Below, piece after piece: positions 55,346 through 64,000 of a DNA stretch of 64,000 nt. Within the stretch, counting starts at the first letter, position 1. Every line of letters starts with the position of its first letter. The position numbers were made by a program, and so were the translations under genes. This DNA comes from Escherichia sp. ESNIH1 (GTDB taxonomy: Bacteria > Pseudomonadota > Gammaproteobacteria > Enterobacterales > Enterobacteriaceae): the NCBI GenBank assembly GCA_002918705.1, contig PQKR01000011.1:1-64000 (forward strand). Reading direction: 5' to 3'. The notes under the pieces are model-generated. The model saw nothing but the letters and a program-made list of their open reading frames with translations. It was not told the origin of the DNA and did no database searches.

Positions 55346-56029
55346 GTGAGAGGCACTGGAGCCATCGTTTTTATGCTTATCGTGGGGGCAGGGGTGGTGG
55401 GCTATCGTCATTTGCCCTCGTACTATAATCCGTTTGTACCGCTGCGCCTCGACGATCCGCCGGGCCGCATTACCCAGTTTAAGCTTAAGCGGCTTACCCC
55501 TGAGCAGTGTGACGCCCTGCTGGTGGAGGCTAATCAAAAGAAGCTCATTGCTTCTCAGCCCGTCGCCGACAGTACAGGTAGCTGTCCGCTGACCCATACC
55601 GTCCGGGTACGGGATTTCGGCCCGGTTAAGCTCAGCAGCAGCTTTCTCGCCTCCTGTCCGCTGGCGCTCAGCTCAGCGCTATTCGTGCAGCAGCAGGCCC
55701 GGCCGCTGGCCGAACGCTATATGTCCAGCGAGCTGGTGCGTATCGATCACCTTGGCAGCTACGCCTGCCGCAACATTTACCATCGCGCCAACGCCCGGCT
55801 GAGCGAGCATGCCACTGCCGACGCGCTGGATATCAGCGGCTTCCGCCTGGCGAATGGGCAGCAGGTGACGGTTATGCGCGGCTGGAAGCAGGACAAAACC
55901 CAACCCTGGCTACGGGCGATGCTCAGCGCCAGCTGCGGCTACTATGGCAACGGCTTAGGCCCGGAGTATAACGCCGCTCACGCCAACCACTTTCACCTCG
56001 GAATGCGTGGGTATGGATTATGCCGTTAA
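55346..56029 (+). CDS. Extensin-like C-terminal domain protein (predicted LAS-type peptidase)
   Basis: 227 residues from a GTG start (ggggagcg upstream), with an N-terminal membrane anchor or signal (about 3-20). The rest matches the bacterial Extensin_C family: [13 protein letters not shown], then [32 protein letters not shown] with the metal-site pattern S-x-H-x(6)-D (about 151-160), and HANHFHLGM at the C-terminus. Such proteins share the zinc site of LAS peptidases (VanY/MepA type) and may act on peptidoglycan; this is inferred. It lies divergent from ddlA, an insertion relative to E. coli. Confidence 0.8.
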   Translation: MRGTGAIVFMLIVGAGVVGYRHLPSYYNPFVPLRLDDPPGRITQFKLKRLTPEQCDALLVEANQKKLIASQPVADSTGSCPLTHTVRVRDFGPVKLSSSFLASCPLALSSALFVQQQARPLAERYMSSELVRIDHLGSYACRNIYHRANARLSEHATADALDISGFRLANGQQVTVMRGWKQDKTQPWLRAMLSASCGYYGNGLGPEYNAAHANHFHLGMRGYGLCR

Positions 56030-56096
56030 GTGCCGCTAAGCATAATGTACAGTTATGCTATGCTGGACCCTGCTGTTAAAACCTGAATAATTGCAG

Positions 56097-57317
56097 ATGT
56101 TTATGGAATCCTGGAAGGTTAATCTTATTTCGGTATGGTTTGGCTGCTTCTTTACCGGTCTTGCGATCAGCCAGATTTTGCCGTTCTTGCCGCTCTATAT
56201 TGCCGAGATGGGCGTGACCTCGCACGAGGCGCTGTCGATCTGGTCCGGGCTAACCTTTAGCGTGACATTTCTGGTCTCGGCCATCGTCTCGCCGATGTGG
56301 GGAAGCCTTGCCGACCGCAAGGGGCGCAAGCTGATGCTGCTCCGCGCCTCGCTGGGGATGGCGATCGCCATTCTCCTGCAGGCCTTTGCCACTAACGTCT
56401 GGCAGCTGCTGTTTCTGCGGGCCATCATGGGGTTAACCTCCGGCTATATTCCCAACGCAATGGCGCTGGTGGCTTCCCAGGTTCCGCGCGAGCGCAGCGG
56501 CTGGGCGCTGAGCACGCTCTCTACAGCGCAGATCAGCGGCGTCATCGGCGGCCCGCTGCTGGGGGGCTTTCTCGCCGATCACGTCGGCTTGCGGGCGGTG
56601 TTTTTTATCACTGCCACCCTGCTGATGGTAAGCTTTCTGGTGACCCTGTTTCTGATTAAAGAGGGCGTGCGGCCTAAAGTCAGCAAGGCGCAGCGCCTGA
56701 CCGGCAAAGCAGTATTTGCCAGCCTGCCCTATCCCAAACTCATTTTAAGCCTGTTTGTGACCACGATGGTGATCCAGCTCTGTAACGGCTCGGTAGGGCC
56801 GATTCTGGCGCTGTTTGTCCAGTCGCTGTCTCCTGACAGTAGCAATATTGCCTTTCTCAGCGGCATGATCGCCGCCGTGCCGGGCGTCTCGGCGCTGATA
56901 TCGGCCCCGCGCCTCGGCAAGCTCGGCGATCGGATCGGCACGGCGCGGATCCTGATGGCGACGCTAATCTGCGCGGTAGCGCTCTTTTTTGCCATGTCGT
57001 TCGTGACCACGCCGCTCCAGCTCGGTATCTTACGCTTCCTGTTAGGCTTTGCTGACGGGGCGATGCTGCCTGCGGTGCAGACGCTGCTGCTGAAATACTC
57101 CAGCGATCAGGTCACCGGCCGCATCTTTGGCTATAACCAGTCGTTTATGTATATGGGCAACGTCGCCGGGCCGTTGATGGGGGCGAGCATCTCTGCAATG
57201 GCTGGCTTCCGCTGGGTATTTATTGCTACTGCCGTAGTCGTGCTGATCAATATCTGGCAGCTGGCCATCGTACTCAGGCAGACTCGCCGCACTGCCGCAG
57301 GCGCAACGCAAAAATAG
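56097..57317 (+). CDS. MFS transporter, MdtG-like
   Basis: About 406 residues, 12 predicted membrane segments. Close in pattern to the multidrug exporter MdtG of E. coli: [22 protein letters not shown] at the start, [21 protein letters not shown] (loop 2-3 motif A), [29 protein letters not shown] (motif C region) and [20 protein letters not shown]. This is a paralogue at a new position (between ddlA and iraP), so I do not give the symbol. Starts are possible at 56091 (TTG), 56097 and 56103; none has a good ribosome site. Confidence 0.85.
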   Translation: MFMESWKVNLISVWFGCFFTGLAISQILPFLPLYIAEMGVTSHEALSIWSGLTFSVTFLVSAIVSPMWGSLADRKGRKLMLLRASLGMAIAILLQAFATNVWQLLFLRAIMGLTSGYIPNAMALVASQVPRERSGWALSTLSTAQISGVIGGPLLGGFLADHVGLRAVFFITATLLMVSFLVTLFLIKEGVRPKVSKAQRLTGKAVFASLPYPKLILSLFVTTMVIQLCNGSVGPILALFVQSLSPDSSNIAFLSGMIAAVPGVSALISAPRLGKLGDRIGTARILMATLICAVALFFAMSFVTTPLQLGILRFLLGFADGAMLPAVQTLLLKYSSDQVTGRIFGYNQSFMYMGNVAGPLMGASISAMAGFRWVFIATAVVVLINIWQLAIVLRQTRRTAAGATQK

Positions 57318-57400
57318 TAGTTAAAATGTTACTTTTGTGTAATGTGCCATGCTAAATTTGGCTGAAAATCTTAAAGAGTTGTGTATGAGGATGGTACGCG

Positions 57401-57664
57401 ATGAAAAACCTGATTGCAGAGCTGCTGGTTAAGCTGGCGGAAAAGGAAGAAGAGTCTAAAGAGCTTGTGGCGCAGGTTGAAGCGCTGGAGATTGTGGTTA
57501 CCGCTCTGCTGCGTCATATGGCACAGCCGGAGCAGCTGGCATTGATTCAAAGTATCGAAGGTGCGCTGGAGGCGGCTGGTCCGGACTCGCAGGTACCGCG
57601 TCAGGACACCGAGCTGTTGCAGCAGTACCTTAATAAGCTCCTGCACCATCCTCGCTCCCGGTAA
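57401..57664 (+). CDS. iraP: Anti-adaptor IraP
   Basis: 87 residues, mostly helical coiled-coil. It matches E. coli IraP ([31 protein letters not shown]). Known: IraP binds the adaptor RssB and so blocks ClpXP degradation of sigma-S, notably on phosphate starvation. A gtacgcg leader with gaggatgg gives a moderate ribosome site. In E. coli phoA and psiF follow; here dgcC follows directly. Confidence 0.94.
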   Translation: MKNLIAELLVKLAEKEEESKELVAQVEALEIVVTALLRHMAQPEQLALIQSIEGALEAAGPDSQVPRQDTELLQQYLNKLLHHPRSR

Positions 57665-57772
57665 GCTTAGCCCTATCGGGTGAGTGTGATCTTCCTCTCA
57701 CCCGAAATATCATACTTTCTCCCCGCCGCGCCTCTCTATAATTTTGGGAAATGTTTCAGAATATTCCCAATA

Positions 57773-58876
57773 ATGATGAATGATAACAATCTTTATTCTA
57801 AAACCGCTGTTAACAAGGAATGGGTCGAGACCCCCAGTCAGGACGAGCACTTCCTGTCTGGCCAGCTTTTTGCCCGGCGACTCCGATTGCCGCGTATTTT
57901 TGGCCTTGGCTGCCTCTTTTTTCCCTTAGGTGGCGCAATGACCACTCAGCCCGTAGCCGGAGGCTGGTGGCTATTCCTCTTAAGCTGGTCTTTTGTCTGG
58001 CCGCATCTTGCCTGGCAGCTGGCGAGCCGCTCAAGCGATCCCCACGCCGCCGAAATCAATAACCTCAAGGTTGATGCGATCCTGGCGGGGATCTGGATCG
58101 GCGTGATAGGAATGAACATCATGCCGTCGGCGGTGCTGGTGATGATGGTCAGCCTGATGCTGATGGGCATGGGCGGGCCGCGGCTGTTCGGCATCGGCAT
58201 CGTCCTGCTGCTGGGCGCAAGCCTGGTGATGCTTCAGCTTACCGGCACGGCGATAACCTTTACCAGCGCGCCGCTGGAGTGGTGGCTCTGCCTGCCGTTT
58301 ATTCTGCTCTATCCGCCGCTGTTTGCCTGGGTGAGCTTTCGTACGTTCACCCGGCTCGCCAGACAGAAGCAGCGCCTGCGGATCATGAGTACCCGCGACG
58401 GCATGACCGGCGTCTATAATCGGCGGCACTGGGAGATTTTGTTACGTAACGAGTTTGAGAGCTGTCGTCGCAACCAGCGGATGGCGACGCTGCTGCTAAT
58501 CGATGTCGACTACTTTAAGACCATCAACGATACCTACGGCCATGACGTGGGCGATGAGGCGATTATCGCCATTAGCCGCCATCTACAGCTCACCCTGCGC
58601 GGAAGCGATATCATCGGGCGTTTCGGCGGTGACGAGTTTGCGGTGATCATGAGCGGTACGCCAGTCGACAGCGCGCTTGCAGCGATGAGCCGGGTCCACG
58701 ATACCCTGGCGGAGATCCGGCTACCCTGCGCTCCGCACCTGACGCTGCAGATCAGCGTCGGCCTTGCGCCGCTCACTCCCGGCATGGAGAACTATCGCGC
58801 CTGGCTCAAGGCCGCCGATATGGCGCTCTATAAAGCGAAAAAAGGCGGCCGTGGCCGCACGGAGGTGGCGGCCTGA
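57773..58876 (+). CDS. dgcC: Diguanylate cyclase DgcC (AdrA)
   Basis: About 367 residues. The N-terminal MASE2 membrane domain (about 30-190, FARRLRLPRIFGLG...) is followed by a GGDEF domain (about 205-360) with intact FGGDEFAV and an I-site RGSD nine residues before it. Known: E. coli DgcC makes the c-di-GMP that activates cellulose synthase, under CsgD and sigma-S. The start is the first ATG of an ATG-ATG pair at 57773; the frame runs open to 57680. It is adjacent to proC, as in E. coli. Confidence 0.93.
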   Translation: MMNDNNLYSKTAVNKEWVETPSQDEHFLSGQLFARRLRLPRIFGLGCLFFPLGGAMTTQPVAGGWWLFLLSWSFVWPHLAWQLASRSSDPHAAEINNLKVDAILAGIWIGVIGMNIMPSAVLVMMVSLMLMGMGGPRLFGIGIVLLLGASLVMLQLTGTAITFTSAPLEWWLCLPFILLYPPLFAWVSFRTFTRLARQKQRLRIMSTRDGMTGVYNRRHWEILLRNEFESCRRNQRMATLLLIDVDYFKTINDTYGHDVGDEAIIAISRHLQLTLRGSDIIGRFGGDEFAVIMSGTPVDSALAAMSRVHDTLAEIRLPCAPHLTLQISVGLAPLTPGMENYRAWLKAADMALYKAKKGGRGRTEVAA

Positions 58877-58908
58877 GGGCGACGCCTTCAAACCGCACCG
58901 TGCCCAAC

Positions 58909-58990
58909 GTAGGCCGGGCAAACGCAGTGCCGCCCGGCGTTGCAGCGTCAGCAGAGCCATGCCCGGTGGCGCTACGCTTACCGGGCCTAC
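58909..58990. repeat. BIME: inverted pair of REP elements
   Basis: gtaggccgggcaaacgcag...cgcccggc and gcccggtggcgctacgcttaccgggcctac, opposed and separated by about 20 bases, in the convergent gap between dgcC and proC. It shares the gtaggccggg / ccgggcctac ends with the pair at 16365. Confidence 0.85.
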
Positions 58991-59001
58991 AACCGCACCC
59001 G

Positions 59002-59811
59002 TCAAAGCTTGCTTAACGCCTCGGATTTCTCCATGCACTTGGTCATGGCCTCAATCACCGCGGCGCGGAATCCACGCTCCTCCAGTACCCGCACCGCTTC
59101 AATAGTGGTGCCGCCCGGTGAGCAGACCATATCCTTCAGCTCGCCAGGATGCTTGCCGGTCTCCAGCACCATCTTTGCCGATCCCATCACCGCCTGAGCG
59201 GCAAACTTGTAGGCCTGCGCGCGCGGCATCCCGCCCAGCACGGCAGCGTCGGCCATCGCCTCGATAAACATGAACACATAGGCCGGGGCGGAGCCGCTGA
59301 CGCCCACTACCGGGTGGATCATCGATTCGGCCACCACTTCCGCTTCGCCAAAGCTGCGGAAAATGGCCAGCACGTCGGCCACGTCTTCCGGGGTTACCAG
59401 CGCGTTCGCGGTGACGGAGGTCATGCCTGCATTCACTAGCGCCGGGGTATTAGGCATAGTGCGTACGATTTTACGATCGTGGCCGAGGGCGCGCGCCAGC
59501 TGATCGAGGGTAACGCCCGCGGCAATCGACACCACCAGGGTCTCTTTATTCAGGCTGGAGGTGATCTCGCTTAGGGTCTTAATCATCACGTTGGGCTTTA
59601 CCGCACCGAAGACGATATCTGCGATCTGTGCCACCTCCTGCGCGCTCTGCGCCGGGTTGATGCCATACTGGTTGCTAAGGGCAGCGACCTTCTCCGGCGT
59701 CGGGGTATAGACCCAAACCTGCTCTGGCTGCACCTGGCCGCTGGCAATCATCCCGCCCAGAATGGCCTTACCCATATTGCCGCAGCCGATAAACCCGATC
59801 TTCTTCTCCAT
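59002..59811 (-). CDS. proC: Pyrroline-5-carboxylate reductase
   Basis: Last step of proline synthesis: NAD(P)H reduction of pyrroline-5-carboxylate. The start at 59811 gives 269 residues and the Rossmann N-terminus MEKKIGFIGCGNMGKAILGG. The C-terminal substrate region VGVSGSAPAYVFMFIEAMADAAV and CSPGGTTIEAV is intact. The reading frame extends 19 codons upstream without support. It is divergent from yaiI. Confidence 0.96.
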   Translation of the reverse strand: MEKKIGFIGCGNMGKAILGGMIASGQVQPEQVWVYTPTPEKVAALSNQYGINPAQSAQEVAQIADIVFGAVKPNVMIKTLSEITSSLNKETLVVSIAAGVTLDQLARALGHDRKIVRTMPNTPALVNAGMTSVTANALVTPEDVADVLAIFRSFGEAEVVAESMIHPVVGVSGSAPAYVFMFIEAMADAAVLGGMPRAQAYKFAAQAVMGSAKMVLETGKHPGELKDMVCSPGGTTIEAVRVLEERGFRAAVIEAMTKCMEKSEALSKL

Positions 59812-59887
59812 CGTCTTTTCCCTGAATGTGTGATTAATGGGGGAGTTATAGCTTATCATAGTGACCATAAACTATTCAGGAGCAGCT

Positions 59888-60367
59888 ATGGCAATTTGGG
59901 TGGATGCGGATGCGTGTCCAAATGTAATTAAAGAGATCCTGTTTCGTGCGGCTGAGCGTACGCAGACGCCGCTGACGCTGGTGGCGAACCAGACCCTGCG
60001 CGTACCCCCTTCAAAATTCATCCGCTCCCTGCGGGTGCCGGCGGGCTTTGACGTGGCGGATAATGAAATTGTGCGCCTGTGTAATCCCGGCGATCTGGTG
60101 ATCACCGCCGATATTCCGCTCGCGGCAGAAGTATTAGGGAAGGGGGCGGCGGCGCTTAACCCACGCGGAGAGCGCTATAGCGAAGCCACCATTCGCGAAA
60201 AGCTGACGATGCGCGATTTTATGGATACGATGCGCGCCAGCGGGGTGCAGACCGGTGGGCCGGACAGCCTCTCCAAGCGTGACCGTCAGCATTTTGCTGC
60301 CGAACTGGACAAATGGCTGCTGGCGCGGGCACGGCAGGACTTGTCAACGGGACGCCCTTTAAAGTAA
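59888..60367 (+). CDS. yaiI: UPF0178 protein YaiI
   Basis: 159 residues from the ATG at 59888 (aggagcagct upstream). The NYN/PIN-like N-terminus [16 protein letters not shown] carries acidic residues at metal-binding positions, and [12 protein letters not shown] continues the fold, so a nuclease-like role is conceivable. The family function is not established. It lies between proC and aroL, as in E. coli. Confidence 0.93.
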   Translation: MAIWVDADACPNVIKEILFRAAERTQTPLTLVANQTLRVPPSKFIRSLRVPAGFDVADNEIVRLCNPGDLVITADIPLAAEVLGKGAAALNPRGERYSEATIREKLTMRDFMDTMRASGVQTGGPDSLSKRDRQHFAAELDKWLLARARQDLSTGRPLK

Positions 60368-60381
60368 GGTGGCGCGACAGA

Positions 60382-60399
60382 TGCCATTTTATCTTTACA
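60382..60399. promoter_or_regulatory. Candidate TYR box (upstream) of aroL
   Basis: TGCCATTTTATCTTTACA fits the TyrR consensus TGTAAA-N6-TTTACA; the right half is perfect and the left half keeps TG and A. It lies 57 bases upstream of the second box. Confidence 0.55.
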
Positions 60400-60438
60400 C
60401 TCTGAAACAGGCCATTCATCGCAGTGTCATCATAAATT

Positions 60439-60456
60439 CGTAACGTTTTATTTACG
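60439..60456. promoter_or_regulatory. Candidate TYR box (downstream) of aroL
   Basis: CGTAACGTTTTATTTACG has both half-sites of TGTAAA-N6-TTTACA, with four and five matches of six. It overlaps the -35 hexamer, suited to repression by TyrR, as known for E. coli aroL. Confidence 0.65.
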
Positions 60457-60479
60457 ACTTTTTCGTACTAGTGTAATAG
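60451..60479 (+). promoter_or_regulatory. Probable aroL promoter
   Basis: -35 TTTACG and -10 TAATAG with a 17-base spacer. The -35 overlaps the TYR box and the -10 overlaps the TrpR operator. Transcription would begin about 52 bases before the aroL start. Confidence 0.65.
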
Positions 60480-60482
60480 TAT
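60465..60482. promoter_or_regulatory. Candidate TrpR operator of aroL
   Basis: GTACTAGTGTAATAGTAT closely follows the trp operator pattern GTACTAGTTAACTAGTAC, with the left half perfect and the right half one to two bases off. E. coli aroL is repressed by both TrpR and TyrR. Confidence 0.65.
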
Positions 60483-60537
60483 GGCGCTTCAACTATTCGT
60501 GTTCCGCCGATCGCGGTTCAAGGGAGAACACCTGGTC

Positions 60538-61062
60538 ATGACGTTACCCATCTTTTTAATTGGCGCTCGCGGTTGTGGAAAATCCACCATCGGTGTTGAG
60601 CTAGCTCGCGTGCGAGACTGTCAGCTTATCGACACCGACCATGCGCTGCAGGAGCAGGCGCAGATGACCATCGCGGCGATCGTTGAAAAAGAGGGCTGGC
60701 CCGGTTTTCGCGCCCGTGAAACGGCGACGTTGCAGGCCGTCTCGGCGCCTGCGACGGTGATCGCTACCGGTGGCGGGATTATTCTCAGCGAGGTTAACCG
60801 CCGCTTTATGCGCGAGACGGGTGTCGTTATCTATCTCTGCGCTCCGGTAGCGGTACTGGCAGAGCGGCTGGAAGCATTCCCTGAAGAGGCGCAGCGCCCG
60901 ACGCTTACCGGCAAGCCAATCAGCGAGGAGGTTAGCGAGGTGCTGGCCCAGCGCGATGCGCTCTATCGCGAGGCGGCGCACCATATTGTGAATGCCGCGC
61001 AGTCGCCGGAGAAGGTCGTGGCCGATATTCAGGCGGCGCTGCTGCTAGCGCGAGCGAGCTAA
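60538..61062 (+). CDS. aroL: Shikimate kinase II
   Basis: Phosphorylates shikimate in the common aromatic pathway. The ATG at 60538 gives 174 residues, as in E. coli; the frame extends 19 codons upstream across the promoter and is not used. P-loop GARGCGKST (about 9-17), Asp in [19 protein letters not shown], and [10 protein letters not shown] are the shikimate-binding motifs. First gene of aroL-yaiA-aroM. Confidence 0.96.
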   Translation: MTLPIFLIGARGCGKSTIGVELARVRDCQLIDTDHALQEQAQMTIAAIVEKEGWPGFRARETATLQAVSAPATVIATGGGIILSEVNRRFMRETGVVIYLCAPVAVLAERLEAFPEEAQRPTLTGKPISEEVSEVLAQRDALYREAAHHIVNAAQSPEKVVADIQAALLLARAS

Positions 61063-61119
61063 TTGCAGATTGCGGCCTTTGGCTATACTCATAGCTCTAC
61101 CAATAAAAAAGGAAGCGCT

Positions 61120-61311
61120 ATGCCTACAAGACCGCCTTACCCGCGTGAAGCCCGTATTGTTACCGTTGAGAAAGGAGGCCAGCAGGAGACGGTAACCTGG
61201 TATCAACTGCGTGCTGACCATCCCGAACCCGATTCGCTGATTAGCGAGCACGAGACCGAGCAGGAGGCGCTGGATGCTAAACGGCGCTATGAGGATCCTG
61301 ATAAAACGTAG
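61120..61311 (+). CDS. yaiA: Small protein YaiA
   Basis: 63 residues from the ATG at 61120 (aaaggaagc ribosome site). It matches E. coli YaiA (MPT.PPYPREA.IV.VEKG...[12 protein letters not shown]). Function unknown. It is in an operon between aroL and aroM. Confidence 0.93.
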   Translation: MPTRPPYPREARIVTVEKGGQQETVTWYQLRADHPEPDSLISEHETEQEALDAKRRYEDPDKT

Positions 61312-61446
61312 TTTTTCTCTCCCGCTTCAAAAATTCAGACAGCACTGAAGAGGCGGGAGGTTGAACGTTACAGAAATGTTATGAGAGCATAGGTCAGTAG
61401 CACAATTATAAGAATCGAAAACGATGTTAAGAAAGGCGGAACAAAG

Positions 61447-62124
61447 ATGAGTGCAACCCTGGCTATCCTCACCGTGGGTGTGGTGCCTGTCGATGCCGTG
61501 ATGCCGCTCCTGACCGAGCACATCGACGCGCAGCAGATTACCCAAATTAGTTTGCTGGGGAAGATGGATCCTCAGGATGTGTATGAGGATTACGCCATCG
61601 AGCCGGGGGAGAGGCCAGTTCATGCGCTGCTAAACAATGGTGAAGTGGCGCAGGTGTCACGTACGAAAATAGAGCGCGATTTGCAGGCCGTCATTAGTGT
61701 TATCGACAAGCAAAACTACGACGTCATTTTACTCATGAGCACCGAGCGCTTTACCGGGCTGTCAGCTCGCCACGCCATTCTGCTGGAGCCTGAGAGGATC
61801 ATTCCCCCGCTGGTCTCTTCTATTGTTGATGGACACCAGGTGGGCGTCATTGTTCCTTTGGCCGGACTTATCGAGGGGCAGAGGGAGAAGTGGCAGCTGT
61901 TAGAAAATGCGCCCTACTATGAAGTCGCCAGCTCTCTGCAGGGCAGCGACACCGATCTTATCGCTGCCGGAGAAGCCTTGCTCGCAAAAGGCGCTGACGT
62001 ACTGATGCTGGATTGTCTCGGCTACCACCAGAAACACCGCGACCTGCTGCAAAAAGCGTTGAATGTGCCGGTGCTGCTCTCTAACGTGCTGGTTGCCCGT
62101 CTGGCGTCTGAACTCCTGTTATAG
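61447..62124 (+). CDS. aroM: AroM family protein
   Basis: 225 residues matching E. coli AroM (SATLAILTVGVVP, APYYEVASSLQGSD, LMLDCLGYHQKHRDLLQ). The gene is in the TyrR-controlled aroL operon. The fold resembles Asp/Glu racemase-type proteins, but no activity is known. A leader of about 135 bases before it contains the inverted arms ctcccgc...gcgggag, which may influence distal expression. Confidence 0.93.
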   Translation: MSATLAILTVGVVPVDAVMPLLTEHIDAQQITQISLLGKMDPQDVYEDYAIEPGERPVHALLNNGEVAQVSRTKIERDLQAVISVIDKQNYDVILLMSTERFTGLSARHAILLEPERIIPPLVSSIVDGHQVGVIVPLAGLIEGQREKWQLLENAPYYEVASSLQGSDTDLIAAGEALLAKGADVLMLDCLGYHQKHRDLLQKALNVPVLLSNVLVARLASELLL

Positions 62125-62212
62125 CCATTTTGTGTGACAGAAATTTTACGTGACAGAGAGGAAGGCTGGCCCCTATAGTGATTTTCCATACACTTATTTA
62201 TAAGGGCCACCC

Positions 62213-62497
62213 ATGCTTCAGAGTAACGAATACTTTTCCGGTAAAGTGAAATCCATTGGTTTTACCAGCAGCAGCACCGGCCGCGCCAGCGTAGGCGTAA
62301 TGGCCGAGGGTGAGTACACGTTTGGTACGGCCCAGCCGGAAGAGATGACCGTGGTGAGCGGGGCGCTAAACGTATTGCTGCCTGGCGATACCGAGTGGAA
62401 AACCTACTCTGCCGGCGAGGTGTTCAACGTGCCGGGCCACAGCGAATTTCATCTGCAGGTGGCTGAAGCCAGCGCGTATCTCTGCCGCTACCTGTAA
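62213..62497 (+). CDS. ppnP: Pyrimidine/purine nucleoside phosphorylase PpnP (YaiE)
   Basis: 94 residues of a small cupin (DUF1255), which catalyses phosphorolysis of many nucleosides, as shown for E. coli PpnP. Conserved segments: [29 protein letters not shown] and [14 protein letters not shown]. An aagggcc site precedes the ATG. Convergent with rdgC. Confidence 0.95.
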   Translation: MLQSNEYFSGKVKSIGFTSSSTGRASVGVMAEGEYTFGTAQPEEMTVVSGALNVLLPGDTEWKTYSAGEVFNVPGHSEFHLQVAEASAYLCRYL

Positions 62498-62507
62498 TGC
62501 ATTTTGC

Positions 62508-62531
62508 CTGTCCCCTGCAAAGAGGGGACAG
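62508..62531. terminator. Hairpin between ppnP and rdgC
   Basis: Perfect 9-base stem ctgtcccct / aggggacag with a 6-base loop in the convergent gap. It has no T tract on either side, so its efficiency is uncertain. Confidence 0.45.
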
Positions 62532-62541
62532 TGCCTGTGTC

Positions 62542-63453
62542 TTAGCGCTGCGCTTCGCCGCCGAGGCCTTCCACCAGATTCTGCACCAGCGCCGCTAGCT
62601 CGCCGGTCATCAGAATAAAGTCCGCGTCAAAACGCTGGGCGAAATCATCCCGATCGATATCCTCATTCTGGTCCCGCAGCTCGTCGGCAAACTTCAGCCG
62701 CTTGATCGAGCCGTCGTCGCACATCACAAACTGAATACGCTGCTGCCAGTCGAGCGCCAGTTTAGTCACCAGCTTACCCGCTTCAATGTGCACCGCGATT
62801 TCATCGCTCACCAGATCCTGCTTTTTACAGCGGATCACGCCGCCATCTTCGAGGATCGCTTTCAGTTCGGCCTCGTCCTGGATCTGGAAGCCCTGCGCCG
62901 CGCTGCCGCTGCGTACCCACTCGGTCAGGGTCAGTTCGATAGGATTCTCCAGCGTCAGCGGCACGACCGGCAGCGAACCGAGGCTCTTACGCAGCAGGGC
63001 CAGTGTATCTTCCGCTTTTTTGGCGCTGGCGCAGTCGACCATGATCAGGCCATTAACGGTATCGATCCACATCATGGTCTGGCTGAAGCGGCTAAAAGCG
63101 CGCGGCAGCAGAGAGTGGAGCACCTCATCCTTCAGCGAATCTTTTTCGGTCTTCTTCAGCTTGCGGCCCTGATCGGCCTCCAGCTTGGCAATTTTGGCTT
63201 CCAGCGTCTGTTTGACGACCGATGACGGCAGGATCTTCTCTTCTTTACGGGCGCAAATGATGATTTGGCCGTTGTTGGTGTGGGTCAAAGCATCACTGTG
63301 TGAACCCATCGGCGGAACCCAACCGGTTTTTGCCATATCCTGGCTACCGCAAGGGGTAAATGAGAGCGCGGATAACTGTTTTTCCATCTCCTCTGCACGC
63401 AGCGCAATATCGCGGCTGAGACGGTAAACCATTAAATTTTTGAACCACAGCAT
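62542..63453 (-). CDS. rdgC: Recombination-associated protein RdgC
   Basis: Nucleoid-associated, ring-forming DNA-binding protein that limits RecA. The start at 63453 gives 303 residues ([16 protein letters not shown]), the E. coli length; four upstream codons are open but unsupported. Conserved segments include [18 protein letters not shown] and [38 protein letters not shown]. Divergent from mak. Confidence 0.97.
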   Translation of the reverse strand: MLWFKNLMVYRLSRDIALRAEEMEKQLSALSFTPCGSQDMAKTGWVPPMGSHSDALTHTNNGQIIICARKEEKILPSSVVKQTLEAKIAKLEADQGRKLKKTEKDSLKDEVLHSLLPRAFSRFSQTMMWIDTVNGLIMVDCASAKKAEDTLALLRKSLGSLPVVPLTLENPIELTLTEWVRSGSAAQGFQIQDEAELKAILEDGGVIRCKKQDLVSDEIAVHIEAGKLVTKLALDWQQRIQFVMCDDGSIKRLKFADELRDQNEDIDRDDFAQRFDADFILMTGELAALVQNLVEGLGGEAQR

Positions 63454-63576
63454 GATATTTTCCACAGCCTTGTCGTTAAATCAGCGGGCATGATAGCGAA
63501 TTGTCTTGCCGCTTGCATTGCTAATCCCCCGGTGGGGTTCTACTCTCTTGATATTGCTAAAAATAAGGAGATCGCT

Positions 63577-64000
63577 GTGCGTATAGGTATTGATTTGGGC
63601 GGCACGAAAACAGAAGTTATTGCGCTCGGCGACAGCGGGGAACAGCTATTCCGCCACCGTCTGCCTACCCCGCGCGACGACTATCAGCAGACCATCGAGA
63701 CTATCGCCACGCTGGTCGACATGGCAGAGAAAGAGACCGGCCAGCGGGGCACGGTAGGAATGGGGATCCCTGGCTCTCTCTCCCCCTACACGGGGGTAGT
63801 GAAAAATGCCAACTCTACCTGGCTGAACGGCCAGCCGTTTGATAAAGACCTGAGCAACCGGCTGGGCCGGGAAGTGCGTCTGGCTAACGACGCCAACTGC
63901 CTGGCGGTTTCAGAGGCTATCGACGGCGCGGCCGCCGGGGCGCAGACCGTTTTTGCGGTAATTATCGGCACCGGCTGCGGCGCGGGTATCGCCTTTAATG
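63577..64000 (+). CDS. mak: Fructokinase Mak (ROK family), 5' part
   Basis: Partial: the gene runs off the window after about 141 codons. GTG start with a strong aaggag site. ROK features: the ATP-binding N-terminus [50 protein letters not shown] and [16 protein letters not shown] with the start of the zinc/phosphate region. Next to rdgC as in E. coli (mak/yajF). Confidence 0.94.
   Translation, partial: MRIGIDLGGTKTEVIALGDSGEQLFRHRLPTPRDDYQQTIETIATLVDMAEKETGQRGTVGMGIPGSLSPYTGVVKNANSTWLNGQPFDKDLSNRLGREVRLANDANCLAVSEAIDGAAAGAQTVFAVIIGTGCGAGIAFN

Noticed and set aside
1..64000. CRISPR arrays, complete insertion sequences or an intact prophage
   Set aside because: No regularly spaced repeats, no transposase frame with terminal inverted repeats and no phage structural genes were seen. 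Repeats found are REP/BIME units.

Overview
The window reads as enterobacterial chromosome (Enterobacteriaceae, in the Enterobacter / Leclercia / Klebsiella / Escherichia neighbourhood; genus not resolvable by eye). Evidence: a 5S rRNA plus tRNA-Asp tail of an rrnH-like operon is followed by the E. coli-like order yafC-yafD-yafE-mltD-gloB-yafS-rnhA-dnaQ-tRNA-Asp-yafV-fadE-gmhA-yafJ-yafK-dinB-pepD-gpt-frsA-crl-phoE-proB-proA-thrW. The far end follows hemB-ampH-sbmA-yaiW-yaiY-yaiZ-ddlA...iraP...dgcC-proC-yaiI-aroL-yaiA-aroM-ppnP-rdgC-mak. Protein lengths and starts match the E. coli orthologues closely. Product names rest on recognition of these families by reading, not on a search.

Layout. (1) 1-2022: end of the rRNA operon and an AT-rich, unrecognised 459-residue gene where E. 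coli has dkgB. (2) 2023-24218: conserved housekeeping block (envelope, DNA replication and repair, fatty acid oxidation, LPS heptose, nucleotide salvage, proline synthesis). Several regulatory sites can be read here: FadR at fadE, LexA at dinB and a Pho box at phoE. Ivy, yafNOP and dkgB are absent from their E. coli positions. (3) 24264-26897: a large CHASE4-PAS-GGDEF-EAL protein between proA and thrW. (4) 27229-31184: a small AT-rich island at tRNA-Thr(CGU). It holds a dead tyrosine-recombinase remnant (both a catalytic His and the catalytic Tyr codon are mutated), a three-gene ZorA-ZorB-HNH module that looks like a compact type II Zorya anti-phage system, and a T6SS-immunity-like lipoprotein whose start overlaps a short orphan reading frame. 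(5) 31342-48477: an accessory stretch. It contains a GntR/UTRA-controlled ascorbate-type PTS operon with three matching operator-like repeats, a YdhS-like flavoprotein, an Ail/OmpX barrel, a stand-alone KilAC antirepressor-like gene, a PAS-PAS-GGDEF cyclase, a YdeJ-like CinA-C protein and a BLUF-EAL photoreceptor. It continues with a minimal ethanolamine cluster (permease plus ammonia-lyase, no microcompartment), an OlsF-like fused acyltransferase, and an orphan type VI secretion cassette (L,D-transpeptidase-type toxin, membrane immunity protein, Hcp). (6) 48553-64000: conserved hemB-to-mak block. An extensin-like peptidase and an MdtG-like exporter sit between ddlA and iraP, and phoA-psiF are absent from between iraP and dgcC.

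Themes. Four cyclic-di-GMP proteins lie in one 34-kb span (24264, 38220, 40301, 57773), and IraP and Crl both act on sigma-S, which controls dgcC in relatives. Cell-wall enzymes recur (mltD, yafK/dpaA, ampH, ddlA, extensin-like, Tlde1-like toxin). Two separate loci carry T6SS-related accessory genes without a T6SS core. The most noteworthy candidate system is the ZorA-ZorB-HNH module at thrW. It is a recognisable relative of a described defence family rather than wholly new, but its short ZorA, the second Cys/His cluster in the nuclease and the immobilised integrase make it worth checking.
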